DNA from: Margaritispora aquatica
Taxonomy: Eukaryota > Ascomycota > Leotiomycetes > Helotiales > Discinellaceae
NCBI GenBank assembly: GCA_007644065.1
Contig: VJWN01000015.1
Coordinates: 294,658 to 358,657, forward strand
Length of the DNA: 64,000 bases
Direction: 5' to 3'
Part shown: positions 1 through 11,700 of the stretch, in pieces
Numbering within the stretch: position 1 is the first letter of the stretch
How the letters are laid out: every line of letters starts with the position of its first letter
Made by a program: the position numbers and the translations under genes
The notes under the pieces: generated by a model
Told to the model about the DNA's origin: nothing
What the model saw: only the letters and a program-made list of their open reading frames with translations
Databases searched by the model: none

Positions 1-620
1 CAGAAGTTCACTGAAAAGACACCAGGTAAGAATTTCATGCAAATGAAACTGATCTAGTGCTAATAACATGATTAGGCTCTTTCATCGAACGGAAACGCTG
101 TGCTCTAACATGGCATTACCGCCCCTCCGACCCCGAACTCGCCGCAAAGATGGCCCACGAATGCCAAATTGAACTGGAGCAAACTGTAGGCAAGGACTGG
201 GACGTCGAAGTCATGCCCGGAAAAGCCAACCTGGAAGTCCGACCAACCTTCATCAACAAAGGCGAGATCTCCAAGAAGCTGGTCCTTGACTACGGCAAGG
301 AGGCCGGCCAACCCCCCGAGTTTGTCTTCTGTCTTGGAGATGATTTCACCGACGAGGACATGTTCCGCGCCTTGAGCGGTAGCCATCTTGACCCCGCGCA
401 CGTCTTCACCACAACTGTTGGCGCAAGCTCCAAGCGCACCCTCGCACGCTGGCATCTTCTCGAACCGTCTGATGTCGTGTCCAGCATTGCTCTCCTCAAC
501 GGAGGCGATTCGGATACCGCTGATCTCGGAGCTGTGGCTGTCGTTGAGGGCAAGATCCCCGAGAAGATGCCCGGAGACACTATTGTTGATGACCTACCTG
601 GGAAGAACCTCCAAATCTGA
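1..620 (+). CDS. tps2: Trehalose-6-phosphate phosphatase (Tps2-type), C-terminal part
   Basis: Only the 3' end of the gene lies in the window. Exons are 1-25 and 76-620, with an intron at 26-75 (GTAAGA donor, GCTAAT-like branch, TTAG acceptor); the frame reads through as TPGSFIERK then CALTWHYR, which is typical of the phosphatase domain. The HAD-superfamily motif GDDFTDED follows and supplies the Mg-binding acidic residues, so this is the catalytic Tps2 type and not a degenerate regulatory subunit. The enzyme dephosphorylates trehalose-6-phosphate to trehalose in the cytosolic trehalose synthase complex, which matters for stress tolerance and spore reserves. The stop codon is at 618-620. The N-terminal glycosyltransferase-like region must lie upstream of base 1. 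Family assignment is firm; the choice between Tps2 and a Tps3-like paralogue is less so. Confidence 0.88.
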
Positions 621-2475
621 AGCAAGCTTTGATTTTCTTGTTTATATTGAAATTTGCATATAGCTAGCGAGCATGCATGCATGAATGAAGAGATGAAGTA
701 GGATTTCTCATGGACCCTGACCTTAAAATCACAGATAAGGCATTGTACCTGGAAATGAAATGGGACATGATGGGTACCTCATTCTTGCACAGTCGCATGT
801 CTTGAGATACCCTCTGAGTTGAGTTATTAGTGGTGATCTTTGAAGTGGCATGAGTGGAATCGGCAGGTGGATTGGGATGCATAACTAGATAGACGGCTGG
901 GAGTGCGGGTTGCGATGGATGGCTCTTCGCTCGAGGATTGGGCTTGGGCTAAGGTCGCTTTGTGCTTTATTTGTAGCTTGTGATAGACTTTCCAGACCCA
1001 AAGCAAAATATTACCATGACCTCGTTAATTTACATAATTGGGGATCAATGAGTTCCTGACTACCTTGACTTCGGGGAGTCAACCCAAAATTGCAGTGGGC
1101 GTGGATAAAATCACGTGATTGTGTCTATGATACCTGACCGGAGAAGGGACGTCTCCTCTTCTTCTCTATGCTCATGTGTCTTGCTATTCGTCACTCAAAC
1201 TTTTCCCTCTTCTTAAGCGAAAGTAGGTAGCTTTATATTTCAATACTGATGAAGAGTTCTGGCCACCACGGACAAGTGCCAAGGGATAGAACTCGATCCA
1301 GATCACGAGATCTACACACCTCACCCACTTAAGGTACTCACTCGCTCACCCCCATCGCGCTTGAAGGTTGCGCTTCACCAAGCTTCCCCATCTCCGCGCG
1401 GTTACATAGATCAGACCTTCACTACTCTAAATAATCTTTCATCCCATCCAACCATCCCATCTCAATCTTCCAAGCGCGTCAAAGAAATTCAAGCTCAGAT
1501 GAAATGTCAAGGTTGAATTGCCGAAAACCAATCACAACCGTCCCAGCGCTTCCCGACGCGACTAGACGAAACGTCCCCCATTTCGGCTTCAATCGTGCCC
1601 CCCGTCGTCTCATGTAACCACGACCATGGATCGGATGGTTGGGTGAGGATGTTTGCTTAACACGCGATGATTCTACATGGCTGGTGGGATGGGAAGATTG
1701 GGGTTCACCACCTAGTGGGCATGACATGGTGTTGCAGCTCTCTCTCTGGCTCGACAGCAAGTCGCTAGCTGAGTTTCATCTCGTGAGCCGCTGCGGGTGT
1801 GGAATGGGGTCTGATGGAGACCAAGAGAGAACCAGTGAGACTGGCGGATGGTGAGTCGTTGAGAGTAGGTCGTGTTAAGGTGTCAAGACCGGTCGTTGGT
1901 AACCGGGCCTTGAGCGTTGAAACGAGATGGGGACTGCATACAAGAATGCTGCAGGTGTCCAGGTTGGTAGGTTGAATGGTTGTTCATTCAGTGCTCTTTC
2001 ATTCAGTCGTATCTCATATCTCATTGTTGTCTTGGTCTTGGTCTAGTGATTTTTCCTTGTCCGTTTCTTTATACCTACTTGTCTACCTACTTACTACTTA
2101 CCTTGTTCATTGTTTCAACTCGACTCCAGGATTGTTCTTGTTTCTGTCTTTGTCTTCTTTGTTCATTGTGGGAATCAGTCTGTTTCTCCATTGTATCTCT
2201 CTTGTTCAACTCTACTTTCGATTCGAAACTGAAGGGTGTTGTGCTTGGTTCTGTTCTGTTATCTGGGGCTTGTAGTAGTGGGAGATATACTTATACATAT
2301 ACATCGACTTTGGAAAGCGGAGCAAGGCAAGGCAGATTCAAACCAGGTCACCATCAACCAACGAAGGATCGCAGTATTCGAAACCAAAGGTCGTCCACTA
2401 TTTTTTTTTCATATTCGTCATCCAACAAACATATATACATTCCAAAATACCAACATAAAACACAACATAAACATC
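621..2475. other. Intergenic region, no gene supported
   Basis: About 1.85 kb between the trehalose phosphatase and the mucin gene. Only short overlapping frames on both strands were found, none with splice continuity or a recognisable domain. The last 500 bases are rich in T and C tracts, as expected of a fungal promoter and 5' leader for the downstream gene. Confidence 0.6.
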
Positions 2476-4727
2476 ATGAAGACTATATCTATTTTCACCG
2501 GAGCTGTGCTCTGGGCGGTTCTAGCAGCGGCGGGTCCGCTTAGACGTGACGGTGGATCGAGAAGATTGTAAGTTCGCTACCCTCCTCTCCCAAAATCGTT
2601 CATAAATATACACAGTAGCTAACAAAACACAGTCTCCCAAGAGGAGTAGCATTCTCCAACACAACCGCAACGGCGTCGACACTTTCAGCGGCAGCTATCA
2701 CAATCATCCCGGTTGAGATCTCAACGAAGGCGCCGTCTGTGCCGACAACAGCGATAGTGTCGGAAGAGTCCACGAGTGAAGTGAGATCAAGAAGGCCGAC
2801 GAGCTCATTGCCTGAGTTTACGCCTGTTACATCGTTGCCTGCCAGTACGGTGCCAGCTTTCAGCAGTGAGGCATCGTCGAGCACGGTGTCTTCGAGTTTC
2901 TCAACAAGACAGAGTGCATCTCGTGTATCTTCGTTCAGCTCGGCGACGACACCCATTGTATCAAGTATATCCTCAAGTGTCTCGACGAGTCAGATTGCAT
3001 CTAGCAAGTCGTCGTCAAGCTCGTCGACGAAGCAAAGCACGGCCAGTGCACCGCCTGCAAGCTCTTCAGCACAACAAACCGTACCAAGCACGTCGTCCAA
3101 ACCCTCCTCAGCTACGACACAAGCAACTTCGAGCGCGTTCATTAAGAGCTCATCACTAACAGCGCTCCCATCATCCACTTCCGTATTCGCTCCTCAGGCA
3201 GGAGTGAACATAACTAGCGTCATTCCAAATCTCAGCACTGCTAGCGTTGCATCGCTCACTGTATCAACTGTCTCTACATCAAAGGCCGCTTCTGGCTCCG
3301 TCTCGACACCAGCACCACCGTTCTTTATTCCTGTCACGTCTACGGCCATAACTCAAACATCGAGCATACCGAGATTCACACTCAATAATACTGACAGTGT
3401 TCCATTGCCTACGATCCCGTCAACTTTCTCTACGTTGTCCAAATCTAAGTCCTCGGCAGCAGGCTCAGCTACCCTTGTACCAGCCGTCTCTTCCGGACTT
3501 GCTTCGAGCTCAACTGCTCAATCCGCCCTCCCAGCCACCTCATCAAAACCAACATCTGTCTCCGGCTCACCCACTAGCACCATCTCAAAATCAGCATCTG
3601 TCTCCATCACCCCAGCAACAATAACACTCGTCCCGACCGCGATCCTCTCGCTCCCCGCATCCGCAACCTCCGTCGTGCCGGCCTCCGTCATGGCCGCCAA
3701 CCTCGCCGAAGCACAAGGGTACAACGCGCTCTTCTCGACGCTGAACTTCTCCTCCCCTTGCACGAGCGGACAGGTCGCATGCATAGCCGGCAACGTGGGG
3801 TCGTGCAACTCGGCGGGCAGTTTCGTCATCTCGACCGTGTGCGACAGTGCTGGTGGGATGGCGTGTTTCGCTATGCCGATGAATGTTACCAAGGGTGTGT
3901 TTGTGGGGTGTGTGGATAAGGGTGTTGCGGGGAACATCTTTGGTGGTCAGACGGATGTGAGTGGGGGCGCGAGTTCGAGTTCTAGCGTGGTGGGAGGAGG
4001 GAAGGCGACCGTCCTACCAACGAGCACCATTTCGACTTCCGCTAGGTCGGTACCCACGTCCTCAGTCGCCGTCGTGCCCACCAGCAGTGCCGCGGTCGTC
4101 GTCCCGACGCCTGCCCTCGGCACTAGCACCTCCCTCCCAAGCAGCAAGGCAACGACGACGACAAGCAGGAGTACAAGCACAAGCACTACCCTCTCCTTCG
4201 CCAGCCAAGTCACCTTCCCCGTGACCATCTCAGTCGCCCCCTTCCTCACAGGCACGTCCCGCCTCTCCCTGTCCCTCACCCTCCCAACGACCACGCCGTC
4301 CGTCCCCGTCCCCGCCCCACCAGCCACGACCCCAACCCCAACTCCGATCACCACCCCAACGCCAAAACCCACCACCGCCATCACCAGCGTCCCAACGACA
4401 CTCATTTCCGTGCCCACGCCAAGCGCCTCGCTCGCCCCGCCGCCAGCTAGCATCATAACGATCACATTCACACCTGCCCCTATCCCTGTCACGCCCACGC
4501 CCACCCCGGCATCCACACCAACACTCAGAGCCACAACCAGCGTCAAGTCAGGCGGCGGAGGCGGATTGACCATCATCCCTGTCCCGATGTCAACCGCGAC
4601 CGCGAGCGTGAGCGCGAACCAGGGCGCGGTGGTGACGGCCGCGCCTAGCTTGGTAGGGACGGAGAAGGAGAAGGAGACGGTGACTGTTACCGTCACGGCG
4701 ACGATGACGGTGCATGATCGTGCTTAA
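2476..4727 (+). CDS. Secreted Ser/Thr-rich mucin-like protein with CBM19-like domain
   Basis: Exons are 2476-2567 and 2633-4727 (728 residues). The intron has a GTAAGT donor, a GCTAAC branch and a CACAG acceptor. The ATG at 2476 opens a signal peptide (hydrophobic MKTISIFTGAV onward, ending AAAG), followed by an RR site that a Kex2-type protease could cut. The rest is almost all Ser, Thr, Ala, Val and Pro, as in O-mannosylated cell-wall proteins. Residues about 384-466 form one ordered island with six regularly spaced cysteines (SPCTSGQVAC, GSCNSAG, STVCDS, MACFAMP, VGCVDK), matching the layout of fungal chitin-binding CBM19 modules. The C-terminus ends in TVTVTV repeats and a polar tail, with no hydrophobic GPI signal, so I expect it to be secreted or trapped in the wall rather than anchored. 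Chitin binding is inferred from the cysteine pattern only. Confidence 0.82.
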
Positions 4728-5353
4728 GTCTGCGTATCATATTTGTAGGACGGGAGAGGGGGGGCGGGACGTGGTGGGATGACAGACCGGCCACCGTTGA
4801 CCTGGACCGGGATCTAGACTAGACATGGCGATAGAGTAGAGAAGTACCGAGTCGGCTGCGGGCTGTCGACGATTTGTATTCATTCAGGGAGGGAGGGCGT
4901 TTGGGATTTTCAAAATATATATATTTTTTACATTTGATATTGGATATTGGAAAGCTACCAATAGATGGAGGCAGGCCTCGGGAAGAAAAGGCCGTTGGAT
5001 TGCAGACAGTTAGTTATAAGAATAGAATCTGCTGCTTGTTCAGTCACATTAATAATACATAATCTCATCACCTTCCCTTACTTGCCTGCTTGCTCTTCTA
5101 GTGATGACAGTCAAGATGCCGACCTGCAGTACCACGATGTAGATGCTATACATATTTTTTCAATAACCATGGCCATACCCTTTGCAGGCCAACCCAGCAT
5201 CAATCTCACCATTAACACCAAACACCCAACACCAAACATGACGCCCCGTACCCAAGCACGATCCAACCCCTAACCATCTGCCTACCCACTTACTATGATA
5301 TACTTGCACTTTCGATCTCTTCCTCCTCCCTCTCCCCCACCCACTCCCTCCTC
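4728..5353. other. Convergent intergenic region
   Basis: Lies between the 3' ends of two convergent genes. It holds an AT-rich patch near 4900-4940, suited to 3' processing, and CT-rich sequence near 5320-5350. No gene or RNA was recognised. Confidence 0.5.
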
Positions 5354-6172
5354 CTAATCCTCATCCTCACTAAGACCCAGACTAAGAGATTCAGAATATC
5401 TCGTACGCTTCCGCTTCGCACTCCTCAAACTTTTGAAGGTTTGCTCTGTCGTCTGCCTGGGTGACCTCTGCGTGTATGGCTCAACCGAAATCGTCTTTTC
5501 CTCGTCATCACCCACCACACTATTACCATCAACATCACCAGCGTCGTCACAGCCAAAGCTATCTCCAGGCTCAACGTACGCACTATCCCACAGGTCCACC
5601 GCTCTCCGCTTCTTGGCTACCTTCACATCACTGTTTCTGTCGCTGCCCGAGGCCGGATGCGAGGAAGAATTCCGCCACTCCCTGTTCCGCTCCAACCAGG
5701 TCTTGCTTGTTGTTGCCACGCTTGAGGCTGAGATGAAAGTTGAGGTCGAGGTTGAGATCGATACCTCCCTTTTCCTATTTTCCTTGTCCCTAGTTTCCCT
5801 TTTCACCTCATCCACGTCATCTTTCTCGCCGTCATCTTTTTCGCCGTCCTCATTTTCTTCCCCGTATATGGTAGATATTGGCCGATTATATGCCGCAGAT
5901 TTTGGCTGGCCATCTCGCTCTGGCGCAGGACTGACAAACCACGACAATGAGGCGCTACTTTGGTCTAATATTTGTTCCTGAGACTGAGGGTATGGAAATG
6001 AAGTTCCGTTCCTGTTCTTGGTCGACGTCAGAGCGTCATTTCCGAGCGTCCAGTGTGTAGTTTCGGCATCCTGTCTCACCAGGCCTTGGGCGGAGGGTAG
6101 GGATTTGGAGGAGATGAGGCGCTCCGTTGACGACTGGTCAGCTATGGTGCGAGGTCCGAGGAATCTTTTCAT
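5354..6172 (-). CDS. Hypothetical charged, probably nuclear protein
   Basis: Single open frame of 272 residues from the ATG at 6172-6170 to TAG at 5354. I do not recognise the family. The protein is polar and low in complexity: an acidic EDGEKDDGEKDD stretch, Ser/Thr runs, and two basic clusters (AKKRRAVDLW and SAKRKRTRY) that look like nuclear localisation signals, followed by an acidic C-terminal SEDED. No membrane segment or signal peptide is visible. Most of it is likely disordered. Codon use and length argue that it is real, but upstream exons are possible and no function can be given. Confidence 0.55.
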   Translation of the reverse strand: MKRFLGPRTIADQSSTERLISSKSLPSAQGLVRQDAETTHWTLGNDALTSTKNRNGTSFPYPQSQEQILDQSSASLSWFVSPAPERDGQPKSAAYNRPISTIYGEENEDGEKDDGEKDDVDEVKRETRDKENRKREVSISTSTSTFISASSVATTSKTWLERNREWRNSSSHPASGSDRNSDVKVAKKRRAVDLWDSAYVEPGDSFGCDDAGDVDGNSVVGDDEEKTISVEPYTQRSPRQTTEQTFKSLRSAKRKRTRYSESLSLGLSEDED

Positions 6173-6304
6173 GTGTTTGAGGGAGTCGAGGGAAGATTCA
6201 CTTCGGGTGTGAAAATTGATAGATGGGATAGGGGTGGGATGAGAGCTGATTTGGTTCGAGTATATAGTGTGGTGGGCTTTGATCTGATAAATTTGAAAGG
6301 GTAG

Positions 6305-8127
6305 TTAGTGGTGTTGCTTTGAAATCTTGGAGAGAGGTGTAAGAGCGAGGATGGGAGAATAATTGTCTTTAGATAATCCTACCTTTGGCTCCGAAGAAAT
6401 GACGCTCTTTGTGACGATGTCTATGGCAGCATGATTTGATTTGCCCTCGCGATATGAATTCTGGCCACTGAGTCTGGCAACGAGACACGCAATTTCCTGC
6501 TCCTTATCTGCGATCCTAACGAGGAGCGTATTTTTACTATTCTCAATCTCTTTTTCGCGGAGCGCTAGACGCTTCTCAAGCTCACGATTCCTCCGTCTGA
6601 GGGAGGCTATGAGTTGCGAGTTCATTTCTTCCCTCTCCTTGAGATTTGTAATCTCACTAGCTAAGGTTTCATTAGAAGATTTCAGCATGCCGTGGAGATC
6701 GACTTCCAGCAGTTTGTCCCGCCGCAGCAGCTCGGTCTCTATCTTATCTACGCTGCTTGTCATTTCTTCAATGGCAAGCGCCAGTTTCAATCCATACTTC
6801 GTAATTATAGCGCTTGTGCTTGACTGAGCGTTAGATTCACCGTTATCCGTAGTGCTAGTTTGTAGTATGGATGCTCGTTGAGCGTTTGTACTCGGAGATC
6901 CAGTCCTCCGAGAGATAGATCCTGCTGACCTGTACCGAGAATTGAAATTTGCCTCGATACCGGAGGAAGATGAGTTTGGGACTTCGCACAGAAAACCGTT
7001 CGCAGAGCTGCTCCAAACGGCAGATTGGTCTTGGTGGAAAGCGTGAGTCGCCCTCGGCTTGAGCACCAGTTTCGCATTACCTACTCTTAGAGCCCAGATT
7101 AAAGTGCTCATGTCTTTCATAGACCAATTATGAAGACTAAACCTGCCTTTGATCTGTTTCCCAAAACAATGGGCGTATCCATTCCTGAATTGCCACACGT
7201 ATTTCTGGAGCTCAGGGGAGGTTCCCGCTAGAATATCCGTAACGTCGTCGTCTTCTTTCCGTCGTCCCGTCACTTGCTCTATGAAAATTAATATAATGCA
7301 AGTTGTAGATACGGTGGTGTCACCACTCGCCTTCGTAGTCCAAGATCTCTCGTTTTGCAAGGGCCATGATCTGTACAGAGCTGCCAGGTCTGTTTTCTTG
7401 TATGACCTCATGAATTTCCTTCCAGCATCTTTGAGACTCTAAGCAAATAGGAACTGAGTTGTTGAGCTTGACTCGTAGATCTCCACAATCGAGAGCCTTG
7501 ATACATTCGTATACATCATCCTCGGTGAAGTTTGAAATATGTGGCGAGGGAAATCTAGCATATTTTCCATCAAACTTCCACTGGAACAGATTCACTGGGT
7601 CCGGTTCTGGCACTAGAAAACTTTGTTGCTCGGAAATCTGGTAAGCTTCGTGTCCAATGGTAAGTTCTGAGCCCAATTCAATCAGCTAGTGTATATGAGC
7701 AGTGTCATCTATCGAAAGTAGTTACCAATAGCATTCGCTAGCCGTTTCTTGATATAGGCATGCAACCTTTTAAGGCTCTTGGTTTAGAATCATCATATCT
7801 TCGAGGTGCTTGCTCTCCAAGACTTGAGCTGTGAAGATGGAGTAGAAAGGCTTCGGCAATGACACTTTTCTCGGGGAAGGTTGGGTAATACCGTTGGAGA
7901 TACTCTTCATTCCAACCAAATACATTGAACATGATGTTAAGATGCAATCGATAGGGCTCATCCGCGAGCGGAAATGCCGGAAATTCATTGCGAAATATCC
8001 AAGCAATTCCTATTTGATCATCGTTTAGACTACCCCATAAGTCAGACTCAACTCTTTTTATCGCTGGTTCCGTTTTAGTGTTTGGACGTGAGCAGCTGCC
8101 GCTTTAACCTGAGCTGAGGGTGAGCAT
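6305..8127 (-). CDS. Hypothetical coiled-coil protein, multi-exon, with unresolved frame break
   Basis: Reading down the minus strand: a tiny first exon 8127-8109 (ATG), an intron 8108-8064 with GTTAAA donor and CACTAAAAC branch, then an exon from 8063 that reads coherently to about 7850. After this the frame must change before KKRLANAI at about 7760-7726. A canonical intron 7725-7667 follows, then exon 7666-7331, a probable GC-AG intron 7330-7279 (52 nt, AAG|GCGAGT), and a last exon 7278-6305. The protein has no family I recognise. The last 150 residues form a strong coiled coil (REKEIENSK, NRELEKRL). The N-terminal and middle parts look globular. The frame change between about 7850 and 7760 has no good intron, so the gene may be damaged there or my model may be missing an exon. 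Confidence 0.5.
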
Positions 8128-8280
8128 TCCTGGGCATGCCTGAGCACAGTCGGAGCTTGGTCTGAGTAGCATGACTACACGGCACAGTCAGCCTAAGTAT
8201 ACATCCTGAAGGGACTCGTTCCAACTCTTTCCCTCATCTTGTCTCTGAGCACAGGTCCTATTTTGGCTCCTTTGCGACCA

Positions 8281-8510
8281 ACTTGTTACATAACTACCTA
8301 GTATATATTAACTTGTCGCAAAACAAACTATTATATCATTTCTTGTTATACAACAAACTATTCTACATCAATTATTTGTATAGTAAGTTATTGTATAACC
8401 ACTTGCTATTCAAGAAATTTTTATATGACTACTTATTATACAAAGATTTGTTACATAATAGCCCGTTACATAACTACTTATTATATAGTAACTTATTATA
8501 CGCCATAGTT
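8281..8510. repeat. Degenerate 15-bp tandem repeat (AT-rich minisatellite)
   Basis: About 15 imperfect copies of a 15-base unit resembling ACTTATTATACAACT run head to tail. The forward frame from 8283 is open and translates to a five-residue rhythm (KLLYN, HLLFK, KFLYD, YLLYK). The frame has no ATG and no splice context, so I treat it as a non-coding minisatellite whose 15-base period happens to keep a frame open. It lies between the minus-strand gene ending at 8127 and the HET pseudogene, which point away from each other. Confidence 0.75.
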
Positions 8511-8767
8511 ATTACAACGAAGCTCTGTAAAGTAGCGATACTAGATATTTAAAAGGAGTAAATAATCCAATTTCGAATCCGGATACTGAGAATATCTTGA
8601 CCACTCCATGAACACTACCATTTGTTGAGACTCTTGGTTCATTGGGAAGTTTAACTATATCACGTGAAAAATGTGGCTTGAGGGCGTTCTTCCAGATATC
8701 TGTCACATATCTAGCCATCATTTTCAGCTGCTCCCCAACCACCAGCTCATACTTGATCCTCATCCAG

Positions 8768-11700
8768 ATGACCGAATTCACAAGCCCTATACCTAATGAC
8801 CAAGTTGACTTTCCTTTCGCGAAGTTGAACTACGCAGCTTCGGCCACTATTAACGAGCCGCCTTGGACGGTAACTTCATAAGGCTACATCGCCATAGTTT
8901 CTGGAGAGGAAATCCACGGCAGCATCAGAAGGGGGCAGAAGAGTCCCCCGGAGGATTTAGCAGAAAAGCTTTTCTGTAACAATAGAGGATCTTCAGATCT
9001 CAGAGACATCGACGCCATTATCCTATTCAAAAACGTGTTCTTGTCAGAGCTTGACCTTCTAAGAAAATTGAAATCCTCTGACGCAGACACTGAGGCCCCT
9101 AAAATCCGCTTCAACGAGCAAACATACGCAGAGATCCTTTTTGGCGAGAGGAATGCGAGAATTGATCGCACCGTAACCCAAGTTCTAGCTGTAAAATGGC
9201 TACTTGATGGCAGTAAAGACAAGTTCAAAAGATACTGCTTGAACCTTGGAGATTACGAATATGTTGCTCTAGAAGAACAGTGTAAGGCTACGCTAAAAGA
9301 TTCTTCAGATGTCTTAATTCTTCTGGTTTTGACTGTCAGTATCTTACTAGTGAAGTATAGCGTCCTTCCTAACACGTCAAATTTTGAGGGGAAACGCATG
9401 TCACACGAAGCAATAGCATACGAAGCAGTAAGACAATCTTCTATCTCCAGCGTACAAGAACTTCAGGAGGACCAAAGGAGAGAATTGCTAGAGTGCCTCC
9501 GACTAGCTTCAAGCTAGAACCTAATCCAACTCATAACCGCGGAGCTTGTCCCAGGCAACCTTGCAGTTTTCAAAGCTGCCAATGATAGCACCCTAAATTC
9601 GAAGGCTATCGACATCTGCTTCATCTTCTCTATTATTGTAGGGCAACAGGGACAGCCCAGCATAGGATCAGCATTCAGTCGACTACTTACAGCTCAACAA
9701 CAAGTCAAAATCCTCGCCACTGGCCATGATAACCTCACATGTCGCCAAGCTTGTAATAATATACTGGCCATGGGTGGGAGAGAGCTCGAATTAAAGGGAT
9801 TCCGCCACCTCTGTCTCAACGATCCAGAGGAGCGCTCACTTTTGCGTCTGGTGCTTATGGGCCACTCAGCCTCTCGATCTCGCGCCGAGTGGTTTGCGCG
9901 AGCATTCTACGGGCTACCCAAAGAGCAGCGAGCACGCTTGGTCACGGGCTTGAACGCAGATGGCGACGGAGACGAGGTTGCGGTGACTCCTTCCGGGATG
10001 CATGTCCTGTTCGAAGCGGGTCTGAAGCAGCGACGAGGCTCCGTCGCGACTCTCGTCAATGCTCTAGGGAGCTTAATGCGTTTTCTTATCCGGATCTTCG
10101 AAAACACGAAGGTGCCTCTAGGACGCGAAAGCAATATTGTGGAATACAAGGTTGAGTTTGCACTCGAGACTGTCAGAAGCGAGGCATTTGAGAACGACCC
10201 AGCTATTCTCGACGATTTGGAGATTCCCCTAGATGTGGATAGAGAGGATGTTCGGGGTGTATCGACTCACGATCTCAGCGCTTCTGAGGTCTTAAGACAT
10301 ACATCGGATGTTTCAGTGGAACCCGATACGGGCCTCAGTTCTTCAGAATCTACCGCCAGTATCCCTAGGCTCATCAACGTGAAAACATGTCGCGAATGCT
10401 CCGGCGATTTCACGTACGAGCATCCTGATGGAGATATTAATATAATCTGCGGGGTACCAGGCGATGTCAAGTACAAAGCCATATCATACGTGTGGGGAAA
10501 GATAACTCAAGTGACTGTACAATGTATAGGCTGTGGAGGAGCCAGTGAGATCCCCATGGAGAGTCAAGCTAAGTTCGAACAACTTATGAATGTTGTGGGA
10601 GGAGGTAGTGCCGTGTGGCTAGACGCCATATCAATCAATCAGCAAGACCCCCGAGATATTGCCACGCAGGTAGCTGTTATGGGAGACATATACAGCAAAG
10701 CGGACTGCGTGTCTGTCGTCTTACCAGCCTGTGACAAAGAGGCCTTCCAGCTTCTTGAAAATCTGCTTGGAAATGCAGAAGATATTAGGACTAATATGTG
10801 GCTATTTACGCAAGGTGACAGGGGACCTGAACATAAATCTATCGGGAGAACCTGTCAAAGTTTCTTCGTTAATCTCTCGGCTATGTCGCGCGGTCAGAAG
10901 CAGTGGCTGTACTGGCAACGGGCATGGTCGTTTCAGGAATGGGCTTTGGCCAGTGATCTCGAGATCCAATGCGAGGGTCTCCCGGCTGGCACACCTAAGC
11001 TGACAGATGTTAAAGGAGAAATTCTGAGTACGGCGTTTTTCCTAGCCCGATACAAGCTCGCTGCCTATTAGTACAGTAGTGTTGATATCGGCTTCTCCCG
11101 CGGCCACCTGCCTAACTACCTGAGGGTGGTCAAGCGATTGTTTCCACGTGAAGACATATTCCTCTTAAACGAGGAGATAGACCAGGACGAACTGTTCACA
11201 CAAACGATATTCCTATACGGGGACATCGACCAGCTCCTGGGCATTCGCGGACCACACCAGGCGCCTGGGTTTCGTAGCCGGCTAAGCCTGATGCTAGACG
11301 CCTTCGGGACCAATAATCGCCAAGCCCGCTTCGAGGCGGACTTGATCTACTACTAGGCGTCAATGTACAATATTACGTACGTATACGATAAGCACGACAG
11401 TCGAGCTATAGTATTGCAGAAGGTTTTAGTAGCACTACGACGTAAAGGACTCCGTATCTTTAACTTCTATATCAACATAGGGGCTCGCTTAGAGGTTAAT
11501 CTCTACTTTACAGATTATACTATAGCTCACTAGCTATATAACTCCTCAAACGAGGCCTTCCTCCTTACCTCGCCTATCTACTTAGGCCAAACGAATACCG
11601 TGTTTCACCTCTTGCACGCGCTGAAGCAGCCTGATGAGCTGGCATCCCTGGAAGGAAATGCCATCGCACTACGTCCGATAGTGAAGTCGCCCTTTATGGG

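Noticed and set aside
3947..4696. 249-codon minus-strand frame inside the mucin gene
   Set aside because: It is the mirror of Ser/Thr/Pro repeat codons, giving Val/Gly repeats.
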